From assembly GCA_019115665.1 (NCBI GenBank), contig DXDD01000143.1, positions 1-36,673 on the forward strand: 36,673 nt of DNA, in the 5' to 3' direction. Position numbers and translations under genes: made by a program. Below the pieces are notes generated by a model. That model did not search any database, had not been told where the DNA came from, and saw only the letters and a list, made by a program, of their open reading frames with translations. Of this stretch, positions 17,136 through 26,179 are shown piece by piece (positions within the stretch are counted from its first letter, which is position 1; every line of letters starts with the position of its first letter). Source of the stretch: Candidatus Eisenbergiella pullistercoris. GTDB taxonomy: Bacteria; Bacillota; Clostridia; Lachnospirales; Lachnospiraceae.

Positions 17136-18692
17136 CTAAAAATTAAAATAAACAAAGGTGCTCACCCCGGACAGGGAGATCACGGACCAGACGAACAGAA
17201 CGGCAAGCCAGAGGGTGAAGCGGAAGCCGGCTGTGCCGCGTTCGATGATCTGCGCCGTGTTTTTCCGGGTAAGCAGGAAAAATCCGATCCCGAATACCAG
17301 GAGCATGGCGGCAAGCTGCGCGGCTCCTGCCAGGGAGGGCAGGACAAGAGAAAGCGCCTTTGTCACCACATAGATCTCCGTCGGCTCCATGGCCGCCGCC
17401 ATCTGAAAGAGCTGTCCGTCCGCCCGGAAGGAAAAAAGCCGGGAAAGAAGCAGGAAGCCGTCTCCGATGCTGTCCGCCCGGAAGAATACGAAGGCAAGGC
17501 AGACATAGGCGAAGGTGGCCGCCTGGCACAGACAGCGCACGGCCCGATTCCGGAACGAAGCTCCGCGCGGCGCAGCCTGCGCGCGGCTTCCGGCGCTGTC
17601 CGGCGATGCCGCTTCCGCGCGGCCGGCGTTCTTATCCCGCCGGGACGCGCCGCCAAGTCCGGCGGCGGCTACGCCGAGCCCGTGAAGGAAACCCCAGAAT
17701 ACGAAGGTCCAGCTGGCTCCGTGCCACAGGCCGCTCAAAAGGAAGGTGATCATGGTATTCAGAAAGGTACGGAGCCTTCCTTTTCTGCTCCCTCCCAGCG
17801 GAAAATACACGTAAGTCTGCAGGAAGCGGCTCAGGGTCATGTGCCAGCGTCTCCAGAAGTCCTTTACGGAAACCGCAAGGTAAGGGGAATTGAAGTTTTC
17901 CGGGATCTCGATCCCAAACAGCCTTCCTGCGCCGATGGCCATGTCGGAATAGCCGCTGAAGTCAAAGTACAGCTCCAGGGTATAGCCCACCGCCGCAAAA
18001 AGGGCCGCGGGAGCATCCAGGGAGGCGAGGTTCTCATAGCCGTAGTTCACGGCAAGGGCAAGCGTATCCGCAAGAAGCACTTTTTTCCCGAGGCCGATGG
18101 TAAACCGCATCACGCCCTTTGCAAAGCCTTCGGAAGAAAAGCGCCTTCTTCCGTAATCCTGAAACTGGGAAACCGTGGAGGCGTGCAGGACGATGGGGCC
18201 GGAGATCAGCGTGGGGAAAAAGGTCACGAAGCTGAGGTAATCCAGAAGCCCGCAATGGGACGCGTCCCCCCGGCAGCGGTCGATGAGGAAGGAAAGCTGC
18301 TGGAAGGTGAAAAAGCTGATCCCAAGCGGCAGCAGAAGCTCCTGTGCCGGCAGCTCTGTCCGGAAAAGGACGTTGATATTCTCCACAAAAAAATTATAGT
18401 ACTTGAAAACGCCCAGCGCCCCAATGTTGCCCGCACATCCGGCGATGAGAAGGATCCTCGCCGTCCGCGGCGTATTCTTTTTCGCCAGCAGGAGGCTCAC
18501 CCCGTAATTGAACAGGCAGCTTCCCAGCATGACCCAGAGAAAGCTCACATTGTACCAGGCATAAAACCACAGGGACATCCCGATGAGATATCCCTGTGCC
18601 AGTTTGAACCGCTTCAGCCTGTTGAGCAGATACCAGCCGGCCAGCGCCAGCGGCAGAAATACAAAAATAAAGAAATAGGAATGAAACTGCAT
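17136..18692 (-). CDS. MBOAT family O-acyltransferase (AlgI/DltB-like)
   Basis: FFTFQQLSFLIDRCRG, FSGYSDMAIGAGRLFGIEIPENFNSPYLAVSVKDFWRRWHMTLSRFLQTYVYFPLGGSRKG, LSGLWHGASWTFVFWG. Confidence 0.95.
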   Translation of the reverse strand: MQFHSYFFIFVFLPLALAGWYLLNRLKRFKLAQGYLIGMSLWFYAWYNVSFLWVMLGSCLFNYGVSLLLAKKNTPRTARILLIAGCAGNIGALGVFKYYNFFVENINVLFRTELPAQELLLPLGISFFTFQQLSFLIDRCRGDASHCGLLDYLSFVTFFPTLISGPIVLHASTVSQFQDYGRRRFSSEGFAKGVMRFTIGLGKKVLLADTLALAVNYGYENLASLDAPAALFAAVGYTLELYFDFSGYSDMAIGAGRLFGIEIPENFNSPYLAVSVKDFWRRWHMTLSRFLQTYVYFPLGGSRKGRLRTFLNTMITFLLSGLWHGASWTFVFWGFLHGLGVAAAGLGGASRRDKNAGRAEAASPDSAGSRAQAAPRGASFRNRAVRCLCQAATFAYVCLAFVFFRADSIGDGFLLLSRLFSFRADGQLFQMAAAMEPTEIYVVTKALSLVLPSLAGAAQLAAMLLVFGIGFFLLTRKNTAQIIERGTAGFRFTLWLAVLFVWSVISLSGVSTFVYFNF

Positions 18693-18708
18693 TTGAAGCT
18701 CCGATCTG

Positions 18709-19671
18709 TTATCTGGATCCGATAAACCGCTCTACCTCGTCCGGCTCCGGCATGACGCGCAGCGCCCCTTTTCTGGTGGTGACGATGGAAGCCGCCGCGT
18801 TGGCGAAGGTCAGCATCTCTGACAGCCGTTCCTCATTCAGACCGTCCAGGCCGTATTTGAGCACAAAGTGCAGACAGCAGCCGCCGAAGGTGTCTCCCGC
18901 TCCCGTGGTCTCGATGGTCTCCTTCTGCAGGAAGGGAGCCTGCTCCACGCGAAGATCCTTATAATAGGCCCTGCTTCCGTCCTTTCCCATGGAAAGCAGG
19001 ATCAGCGGGATCTCATACTCTTTTCTGAGCTTCTCAATTCCTCTGTCATAATCCTCTTCTCCGGTGAACCACTGGATCTCGTTGTCGGAGATCTTCAGCA
19101 CGTCGCACTGGGAAAAGCCCCAGGCAGCCTGCTCCTTCGCATCCTCCAGGGATTTCCAGAGCGGCGGGCGCAGATTGGGATCGAAGGAAATGACAGCCCC
19201 GCTCTCCTTCGCCAGGCGGATGGCCTTCTTCGTGGCCTCCCGCACGCCCTCATGGGTCATGGAAAGGGTGCCGAAGTGAAACACCTTTCCGCTCCTTACC
19301 AGCTCTTCATCCACCTCGTCCGCGGTCAGCAGCATGTCCGCGCCGGGATTGCGGTAGAAGGAAAAATCCCTGTCCCCGTCCGCAAAGGTCTGCACGAAGG
19401 CCAGCGTGGTTCTCGCGTCCTCATCCACAATCAGGCCGGAGGTATCGATCCCCACCTCCTCCAGAACGGCTTTCAGCTTCAGGCCGAAGATATCCTTTCC
19501 CACCTTGCCGATGAAGGCCGTGGGATGGCCCAGCCTATTCAGCATGGCGAGCACGTTGCAGGGAGCGCCGCCCGGATTGGCCTCGAACAGCGTATTTCCC
19601 TGGGCGCTCTTTCCGTTATCCGTAAAATCGATCAGAAGCTCACCAAGCGTTACCACATCAAATTTTTTCAT
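18709..19671 (-). CDS. PfkB family carbohydrate kinase (fructokinase-like)
   Basis: GGAPCNVLAMLNRLG, TTGAGDTFGGCCLHFVL. Confidence 0.92.
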   Translation of the reverse strand: MKKFDVVTLGELLIDFTDNGKSAQGNTLFEANPGGAPCNVLAMLNRLGHPTAFIGKVGKDIFGLKLKAVLEEVGIDTSGLIVDEDARTTLAFVQTFADGDRDFSFYRNPGADMLLTADEVDEELVRSGKVFHFGTLSMTHEGVREATKKAIRLAKESGAVISFDPNLRPPLWKSLEDAKEQAAWGFSQCDVLKISDNEIQWFTGEEDYDRGIEKLRKEYEIPLILLSMGKDGSRAYYKDLRVEQAPFLQKETIETTGAGDTFGGCCLHFVLKYGLDGLNEERLSEMLTFANAAASIVTTRKGALRVMPEPDEVERFIGSR

Positions 19672-19722
19672 GATCCATACCCCTTTTTGCCGCCGCAGGC
19701 GGTTTTTTCTTATAGGAGTATT

Positions 19723-20772
19723 TTAACAGCATCTTCCGGAAAAGGAAACCTGTTTTTCCAGCCATTCGTTATATTTTCCAAGGCAGTTGGTCTTAAAGCC
19801 GTCGGTTCCGTTCCCGTTCATTTCCTCCCACCAGGAAGGAATGTCTCCCAGATTGGAGAATACCAGGATGCCTTTTTCATGCAGGAAATCCGTTTCCTTC
19901 GTTCCGTAGGTCCCGGCATTCAGGCCCACCTCATACAGATCCCATTCCTGCAGAAAAGGAAGGGTTTTGTCATTGAGGAAGCGGATATTCGCGCCGAGGC
20001 GCAGGCCGTCCGGTTTTCCATTCTCTCTGTAGAAATTCTGGATCTCCTGATTGACGCTGTCGATCCCGGAAAACAGGATGCAGCGGCGGGCCGTACCCGT
20101 ACTGCGGATCAGCCGGTCGGTTTCCTCGACCAGACCGTCCTCCTTGTATTCGATCTCCGCAAAAAAGCCCTCCGGCTGCGTATCCATCCATTTCAGGAAA
20201 TCCTCCAGCGGGATGTAATGATCCAGCCTGCCGTCCCGTTTCTTCAGGACCCGGTAGATATCGCAGTAATTTTCATGGAACCAGGAAAACATCCTCTCAA
20301 ATCGCTCTTCTGCCGGCAGTCCTTCAGATGCGGACAGAAGCTGCATCGCCCTCGCTCTGATGGTCTCCCGGTCGTCCAGATCCCATGGAAAATAACTGTA
20401 CAGTTCATTTGCAAGCCCTTCATCCGGAAAACAGTCCAGAAGATGCCCTGCAAAAGGAAGGGGAATCCGACATACCTGTTCCAGGGTCATTTCCCGGATG
20501 GAACGTTTTTCCGGCTCCGTACAGCCGCACATAACCCGCCCGAAGCCGGCGTCATGAGCGACCACGATCTTCCCGTCCGCCGTCCTGCGGATATCCATCT
20601 CAATTCCCTCGCAGCCTTTACGGACAGCACCCCAAAAGGCCGACATGGTATTTTCCGGGCCTGACCAGATATCTCCCCTGTGGGCTATCCTGGCCGGCCT
20701 GCGGAAAGAGGCGGCTTTTACGGCCGCCCCCTCGCTGCTTTCTTCTATTTCTTTTCTTATTTCTTTTCCCAT
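19723..20772 (-). CDS. Glycerophosphodiester phosphodiesterase family protein with large internal insertion
   Basis: RIAHRGDIWSGPENTMSAF, GIEMDIRRTADGKIVVAHD, FFAEIEYKED; ~100 aa between catalytic strand 2 and the E.E/K motif. Confidence 0.88.
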   Translation of the reverse strand: MGKEIRKEIEESSEGAAVKAASFRRPARIAHRGDIWSGPENTMSAFWGAVRKGCEGIEMDIRRTADGKIVVAHDAGFGRVMCGCTEPEKRSIREMTLEQVCRIPLPFAGHLLDCFPDEGLANELYSYFPWDLDDRETIRARAMQLLSASEGLPAEERFERMFSWFHENYCDIYRVLKKRDGRLDHYIPLEDFLKWMDTQPEGFFAEIEYKEDGLVEETDRLIRSTGTARRCILFSGIDSVNQEIQNFYRENGKPDGLRLGANIRFLNDKTLPFLQEWDLYEVGLNAGTYGTKETDFLHEKGILVFSNLGDIPSWWEEMNGNGTDGFKTNCLGKYNEWLEKQVSFSGRCC

Positions 20773-21602
20773 TCCTGCTCCTTCATATTTGTATGGATAT
20801 AGACTACCGCGGAAACCACGGAAAACAGGAAGATGATAACGGAAAGGGCTGCCGCCCGTTCATAGTGGAAGTTATTGAACAGGCTGTACAGGGCGATTCC
20901 CAGCATCTGCGGGTTGTTTCCGTCCATCAGGTAAGGGGTGGTAAAGGAACCAATGTTGCTCATGAAAATGAAGGTGATGGCAATGAATACATCCTTGTAG
21001 GTCAGTGGAAGGATCATGCTGAAGAACAGCTTCACCTTGCTGGCTCCCGCGTCCTGGGCCGCCTCGATGATGGAGTCCGGGATAGCGGACATGGCGGATG
21101 CCAGAAGCATGGTGGCAAAGGGGATGTTGAACCAGAGGTTCATCATGATCACGCCTTTTTCATTGTACATCAGCCCCAGCTGAAGATTCAGGCCGAAGAC
21201 CTGGCCGATCCGGTTGATGAGACCGGAATCCCGGATGATGGTGATCATTCCGTTGACGGCCACCAGGCCGGGAATGAACCGGGGCAGCAGGTACAGATTT
21301 CCGATCAGCCTGCTGACCCTGCTTTCGGAGAATCTCAGATACATGGCGAGCAGATAGGCGATCACAATACAGGCCGCCACGGTGATAATCACAATCTTCA
21401 GAGTATAGATGATATTGTTCACCTGAATGGGATCGGTGAAAAAGTAGATATAGTTGTCCAGGCCAATCCCGCCTTCCTCCAGCTGGAAGCTTCTTCCCAC
21501 GTTGCTGATGATGGGGAAAAGAACCACCACCATCAAAAGCAGCATGGAAGGAAGAACCAGGAGATAGGGAAGGATTTTGACGAATAAGCTTTTTTCTTTC
21601 AT
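20757..21602 (-). CDS. ABC transporter permease (PotB/UgpA-like)
   Basis: EAAQDAGASKVKLFFSMILPLTYKD EAA loop; start MKEKSLF with RBS aggaga. Confidence 0.9.
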   Translation of the reverse strand: MKEKSLFVKILPYLLVLPSMLLLMVVVLFPIISNVGRSFQLEEGGIGLDNYIYFFTDPIQVNNIIYTLKIVIITVAACIVIAYLLAMYLRFSESRVSRLIGNLYLLPRFIPGLVAVNGMITIIRDSGLINRIGQVFGLNLQLGLMYNEKGVIMMNLWFNIPFATMLLASAMSAIPDSIIEAAQDAGASKVKLFFSMILPLTYKDVFIAITFIFMSNIGSFTTPYLMDGNNPQMLGIALYSLFNNFHYERAAALSVIIFLFSVVSAVVYIHTNMKEQEWEKK

Positions 21603-21636
21603 CGCTTTCTCCTGACTGTCAGATTTCCGTATCGGA

Positions 21637-22788
21637 TTATTCCAGCGTTCCGATTTCTGCATCCCACTTCTCGTTCAGCTGGCTTCCCAGGTCGCCGATG
21701 GCGCTGACGCGGAAGGATTCGATCTTCAGATCGGAGATGGTGGCGGTCAGTTCAGGATCCAGCTGGCCAAAGTCGATGACCGGAATGGCAGCCATGGAGT
21801 CCAGAGCGATATTCTGCGCTTCGGGAGTGAGCATGTAGTCCATGAAGGCATAGGCCGCGTCGTTCTGCGCGCCGATACTGGGCATGCCGAAGCAGACCGT
21901 ATTTCCGGTAAAAGCAGGCTCGATCTGAACCAGCTTGATGGATTCAGGCATGGTTCCCTGCTTCTGCTGGGAAAGCACCATGTCGGCCCAGGCGGGAGTC
22001 ATGTCAATCTCCTTGTTGGCAAGCAGATCCAGGGTTCCCTGGTTCTTGTTGGGATATACCACCTTGCCGGAGGACTGATACATGTAAGGGTGCAGCTCGG
22101 CCAGCAGCTCGAAGCCGGGTCCCCACTGCTCCATGTTCGCCTCGTCGGTGGAGGTCAGAGCGGATTCGTCCATGAAATTATATACGGAGGTCAGCACGAA
22201 GGAGGAGCCTGCTCCGCCGGATCCGGGGGTGTTGTAGGCAAAGCGTCCCGGATTGTCCTTAATCCACTGATAGAGTTCCTCAGCCGTAGTGGGGGGATTG
22301 GTCACCACTTCGGAGTTATAGGCAAGAAGCACGGTGGTTCCGCGGTAGGGAACCAGAAGATCGTTGCGGAAGCTCGCCGTTACCGTAAGATTGTCATAGT
22401 TGGAGAGCTTCTCCGTGTCGATGGGAACGAACAGATCCTCTCCGCCCTGTTCCAGATAGCTGGTAATGGACGCGTCGCTGACCTCCACCAGATCATAATC
22501 CGTTTTGGTCTGCCCTGCCTTCTTCGCCGCAACGATACGGTCGGTCAGTCCCTGCGCGCCGGTTCCGGAGGTGATGAACTCCAGCTTGGCCACGTAGCCC
22601 TCTTCGTTGGTCGCATTAAAGTTCTCAATCTGCTGCTCCAGCTGGACGCGCACATTGTCAGAGCCTTCCGCCCAGATCGTCACCGTCTTGTCGTCCGCTG
22701 CGGAAGCGGTGGAAGCCCCGCATCCCGCAAGAGTAGTTACCGTCATCGCCGCCATGAGCAGCACCGCTGCAATTTTTCTGAATTTCAT
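21637..22788 (-). CDS. ABC transporter extracellular solute-binding lipoprotein
   Basis: Lipobox TLAGCGAS, family-1-type SBP; start set to MKFRKIAAVL (ORF track start 22920 overlaps the ATPase). Confidence 0.9.
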   Translation of the reverse strand: MKFRKIAAVLLMAAMTVTTLAGCGASTASAADDKTVTIWAEGSDNVRVQLEQQIENFNATNEEGYVAKLEFITSGTGAQGLTDRIVAAKKAGQTKTDYDLVEVSDASITSYLEQGGEDLFVPIDTEKLSNYDNLTVTASFRNDLLVPYRGTTVLLAYNSEVVTNPPTTAEELYQWIKDNPGRFAYNTPGSGGAGSSFVLTSVYNFMDESALTSTDEANMEQWGPGFELLAELHPYMYQSSGKVVYPNKNQGTLDLLANKEIDMTPAWADMVLSQQKQGTMPESIKLVQIEPAFTGNTVCFGMPSIGAQNDAAYAFMDYMLTPEAQNIALDSMAAIPVIDFGQLDPELTATISDLKIESFRVSAIGDLGSQLNEKWDAEIGTLE

Positions 22789-22849
22789 GTTTTTTTCTCC
22801 TTTTCCTTTTGTTTGTATCAGATTATACAGATGGCATGGCTTTCTTTTT

Positions 22850-23830
22850 TCAGGCGCTGTATTCGCATACCCGGCTGAAGGAAACGGACACCCTGTCCTG
22901 TACGCGGAAATCGTTTGCAAGCGCTCTGTTCAGATAGGACTTGATGGACTGTTTTCCCATCTGCACGCTGATCTCCGCATAGTGGCCGAGCATCATGATG
23001 CTTCGGATGCTGCCCACCATGTCTCCGTGGTCGCCCCTGGTAAGGATAATATCCTCCGGGCGGACCGCCAGAGTCCTTCCATCGTTCTCTTCAATGAAGT
23101 TCATCTCTCCGATGAAGGAGGCCACATATCTGGACGCGGGGTTATCGTAGATCTCTTCAGGCGTTCCGATCTGCTCGATCACACCCTTATTCATAACCAC
23201 GATCCTGTGGGAAAGGGCCATCGCCTCCTCCTGATCATGGGTAACGAATACCACGGTGATGTTCAGCTCTTCCTGGATCCTTTTAAGCTCCTCGCGCATC
23301 TGCTGGCGGATCTTGGCATCCAGCGCGGAAAAGGGCTCATCCAGAAGAAGCACGGAGGGCTTTAACAGAAGTGCTCTGGCAATGGCCACCCTCTGCTGCT
23401 GGCCGCCGGAAAGCTGATTGGGATACTTTTTCCCATAGCCGTCCATTCCCACCAGCTTCAGAGCGTCGTCCGCTTCCTTTTTCATCACATCCTTCGGAAC
23501 CTTTCTCAGCTTCAAACCGAACATCAGGTTCTCGTATACCGTCATATGGGGCCAGAGATTATAGCTCTGGAATACCATGGCTGTGGGCCTTTTTTCCGGA
23601 GGAAGCTCCTGGATCTCCTGCCCGTCCAGCAGAATCTTTCCCCCGTCGATCTTCAGGAAACCTCCCAGCGTTCTTAAAATCGTGGATTTTCCGCATCCGC
23701 TGGGACCCAGCATGGTTACAAATTCCCCTTCGTGCACCTGGATATTGATGTGTTCCACACCGTCTCCGTTGGGATAGGTTTTCTTCATATCTCTGATTTC
23801 CAGTTTGATCTTTTCTTTTATTGATGACAT
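22850..23830 (-). CDS. ABC transporter ATP-binding protein (PotA/FbpC-like, with C-terminal TOBE-like region)
   Basis: [62 protein letters not shown]. Confidence 0.93.
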   Translation of the reverse strand: MSSIKEKIKLEIRDMKKTYPNGDGVEHINIQVHEGEFVTMLGPSGCGKSTILRTLGGFLKIDGGKILLDGQEIQELPPEKRPTAMVFQSYNLWPHMTVYENLMFGLKLRKVPKDVMKKEADDALKLVGMDGYGKKYPNQLSGGQQQRVAIARALLLKPSVLLLDEPFSALDAKIRQQMREELKRIQEELNITVVFVTHDQEEAMALSHRIVVMNKGVIEQIGTPEEIYDNPASRYVASFIGEMNFIEENDGRTLAVRPEDIILTRGDHGDMVGSIRSIMMLGHYAEISVQMGKQSIKSYLNRALANDFRVQDRVSVSFSRVCEYSA

Positions 23831-23878
23831 TTCTACCTCTTATTTCCGCCGCCGGAAGCGGCAAGCTTTCCTGTTTTC

Positions 23879-24718
23879 CTATTTCATGTTGTAGCCTTTT
23901 GCAATGGCCTCCGGTCCCACATATTTTCTCAGCGCCACCAGAATAACGATGGTGGGAATGATAAGCAGCAGGGAGAGAACGGGACCTGCAGTGATCGGGT
24001 ACTGCATGATCACGCCGTAGAGCTCGACCGGCATGGTCTTAATCTGCGGAAAGCCCACCAGCAGGGTGCCCTGAGATTCCTCAAGGGAGCCAAGGAAGGT
24101 GAATACGGACGCCACGATGATGCCCGGCATCGCCATGGGGAGGGTGATGGAGAAAAAGGTCCTCACCGGTCCCGCTCCCGCGTCCCGCGCCGATTCCTCC
24201 TGCTGGGTGTGGATACTCCGGAATGCGTTGGAGGGGATCCAGGTCATGAACATCATGGAATTCAGCACATGGATCAGGATAACGCCCGGAAGGGTTCCCA
24301 TCAGGTTCAGGCGGTAGAAGATCACGCCGATGGATATGTAAAGTCCCATTTTCGGAAACGCATTGCTTAAAAGGAAGGAAAGCAGGAAGATCCGTTTTCC
24401 TTTAAACTGGAATCTGCCCAGCGCGTAAGCGGCCGGAATGCAGATCAGCATGGAGATGAAGGTTACGAGCACCGCCAGCACAAAGGAAAGGACGATGGAG
24501 CTTACCAGGCTGTCCTGCTCAAATACGAATTTCCACCACTTGAATCCAAATTCCTGCGGGATCACCGCCGGCACCTCATATTTGTTTGCAAAAGCAAGCA
24601 TACAGAGGTTTAACAGGGGAAGATAGAAAAACAGGATGAACACGCCGAACAGGATGTACTCCAGAAAATTCTTTTTCCCCATGGTATGGTACATGGCTCT
24701 TGGACTGAATAATTTCAT
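23879..24718 (-). CDS. ABC transporter permease (PotC/UgpE-like)
   Basis: EESARDAGAGPVRTFFSITLPMAMPGIIVAS EAA loop; ATGA overlap with upstream GDPD. Confidence 0.9.
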   Translation of the reverse strand: MKLFSPRAMYHTMGKKNFLEYILFGVFILFFYLPLLNLCMLAFANKYEVPAVIPQEFGFKWWKFVFEQDSLVSSIVLSFVLAVLVTFISMLICIPAAYALGRFQFKGKRIFLLSFLLSNAFPKMGLYISIGVIFYRLNLMGTLPGVILIHVLNSMMFMTWIPSNAFRSIHTQQEESARDAGAGPVRTFFSITLPMAMPGIIVASVFTFLGSLEESQGTLLVGFPQIKTMPVELYGVIMQYPITAGPVLSLLLIIPTIVILVALRKYVGPEAIAKGYNMK

Positions 24719-25389
24719 GACTGCTGTTCCTCATTTCTTAATCTGATCAACTGTTCCGCCTTCCTGGAGGTGATGTTATCCACATGTCTCCGTAAAAAAT
24801 GTCTCTGAAGCGCTTCGTCGTCCACGGTCCAGACGGAAACGCCGGTTCCGGTTTCTTCCGCCAGATCCAGGACCTGCTCCGCCAGGCTGTAGTGCCAGTT
24901 GATCCCCGCCGCGTCGAAGTCTGCAAGCTCACGGATCACCTCAGGAAGCTGATCCGCGATCTCCTTTCTCCCTTCCTCCGTTCCTGCCAGGCGGTAAGCC
25001 TCCGGGCGGAAGACTTCAAAGTTCGCGTACCAGAGCGTTCCGGGAAACCTGCCGCTTCCTTTCCGGAAAAGCTCCGGATTCACATCTCCGGTAAAGATCA
25101 GCCGGTCTTCCATTCCGTAAGCTGCGGCAAGACGGTATACCGCTTCCTCCAGCCCCGTTTCCTTCAGATCGCAGTTTACTTTCTTTTTCGGAAATTCTCT
25201 TGCCATCCGAAAAGCCACTTCCAGAGAGACGGCGTCTTCTTTCGTTTCGTCATGAGAGAGGATCAGTCTCCCGTCCCTGCTTTTTCTGACATCGATCTCC
25301 ACGGCATCGACCTCCATGCCCAGAGCCTTTCCGAGAAATTCCAATGAATTTTCCGGCGTATTATCACAGCCGGAATGCGCTGTTATCAT
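24715..25389 (-). CDS. Glycerophosphodiester phosphodiesterase family protein
   Basis: AHSGCDNTPENSLEFLGKALGMEVDAVEIDVRKSRDGRLILSHD, NCDLKE. Confidence 0.88.
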   Translation of the reverse strand: MITAHSGCDNTPENSLEFLGKALGMEVDAVEIDVRKSRDGRLILSHDETKEDAVSLEVAFRMAREFPKKKVNCDLKETGLEEAVYRLAAAYGMEDRLIFTGDVNPELFRKGSGRFPGTLWYANFEVFRPEAYRLAGTEEGRKEIADQLPEVIRELADFDAAGINWHYSLAEQVLDLAEETGTGVSVWTVDDEALQRHFLRRHVDNITSRKAEQLIRLRNEEQQS

Positions 25390-25461
25390 GCGGCAGATCC
25401 TTCCTTTCTTTTTTCAGCCTTTCATCGGAAGGGATCCTTTTCCTGTCCCTGTCCGCAGATT

Positions 25462-25470
25462 ATCATAGCA
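25462..25470 (-). promoter_or_regulatory. Extended -10 element upstream of the GDPD-ABC operon
   Basis: Minus strand TGCTATGAT; weak -35. Confidence 0.5.
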
Positions 25471-25511
25471 GAATCTCTCTTTTCTCATCATCACATTCTT
25501 TTATAAATTCC

Positions 25512-25547
25512 GTAAAAAGAAAAAACCTGAAAAATTTCTTTTTCAGG
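25512..25547 (-). terminator. Strong minus-strand intrinsic terminator in the divergent intergenic region
   Basis: Minus strand CCTGAAAAAGAAATTTTTCAGGTTTTTTCTTTTT. Confidence 0.8.
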
Positions 25548-25692
25548 CTCCGTGTAAAATCCTCTCCCCGAAAGTCAAATCTCTGTAAAGGCCCTATCTT
25601 TTTCTTCCGTCAGAATGTAAACTGTCTGCGTGGTAGAGGCGTACCGGCCAGCCGGGCATAAGGCCCGCAAAAAAACAGAAAGAAGGAAAACC

Positions 25693-26178
25693 ATGCATAT
25701 GATTACCTTATTAAAAGGAACGTTTCCGAAGGATTATCTGGGAAACATCATCGTTCAGTATCAGCTTCCTTTTCCCTGCAGGGCTCTGAAGATCGTTCTG
25801 CGGACGGAGGAACTGGAACGGAAAACCGCCGCCCTTTCACATGAGAAGGAGGCCGTGGAAGCCTTTCTTCTGCATTGTGAAAGAGCGCCTGAACCGGAAG
25901 AGAAGGAACGGATTCTGGGGCAGATGAAGACGGAGATTCAGCTCGCCGCTTTCCTGTCCGGCGTATTTATGGGAAATATCCACAGGCCCGGAAAAGAAAA
26001 AAGGATGCTGTTCTCTCCCAATGCGGAAAGGACCTGCGGCTGTATGGACATAAAAGGGCCTTATCATGGACTTCTGAAGCTGGTCATAAATTCCTTCGGG
26101 GTCCTGGAGGAAGCGCTTCCCTGGGAGCTGGAGATTTCCGCCGAACCGGCGGAGCGTGAAAGAAAGGAGCGGATCTGA
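25693..26178 (+). CDS. Small uncharacterised protein, resembles the N-terminal beta-domain of CehA/McbA-type metallohydrolases
   Basis: VQYQLPFPCRALKIVLR...FSPNAERTCGCMDIKGPYHGLLKLVINSFGVLEEALPWELEI; RBS agaagga; 1-nt gap to PHP gene. Confidence 0.5.
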   Translation: MHMITLLKGTFPKDYLGNIIVQYQLPFPCRALKIVLRTEELERKTAALSHEKEAVEAFLLHCERAPEPEEKERILGQMKTEIQLAAFLSGVFMGNIHRPGKEKRMLFSPNAERTCGCMDIKGPYHGLLKLVINSFGVLEEALPWELEISAEPAERERKERI

Positions 26179-26179
26179 T

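Noticed and set aside
16020-18725. 901-aa plus-strand ORF, the longest in the window
   Set aside because: Lies wholly antisense to the MBOAT and SGNH-like genes; no start signal, basic/low-complexity composition typical of GC-rich reverse-frame ORFs.
18868-20664. 598-aa plus-strand ORF
   Set aside because: Antisense shadow of pfkB-like and GDPD genes, spanning their boundary; no family motifs.
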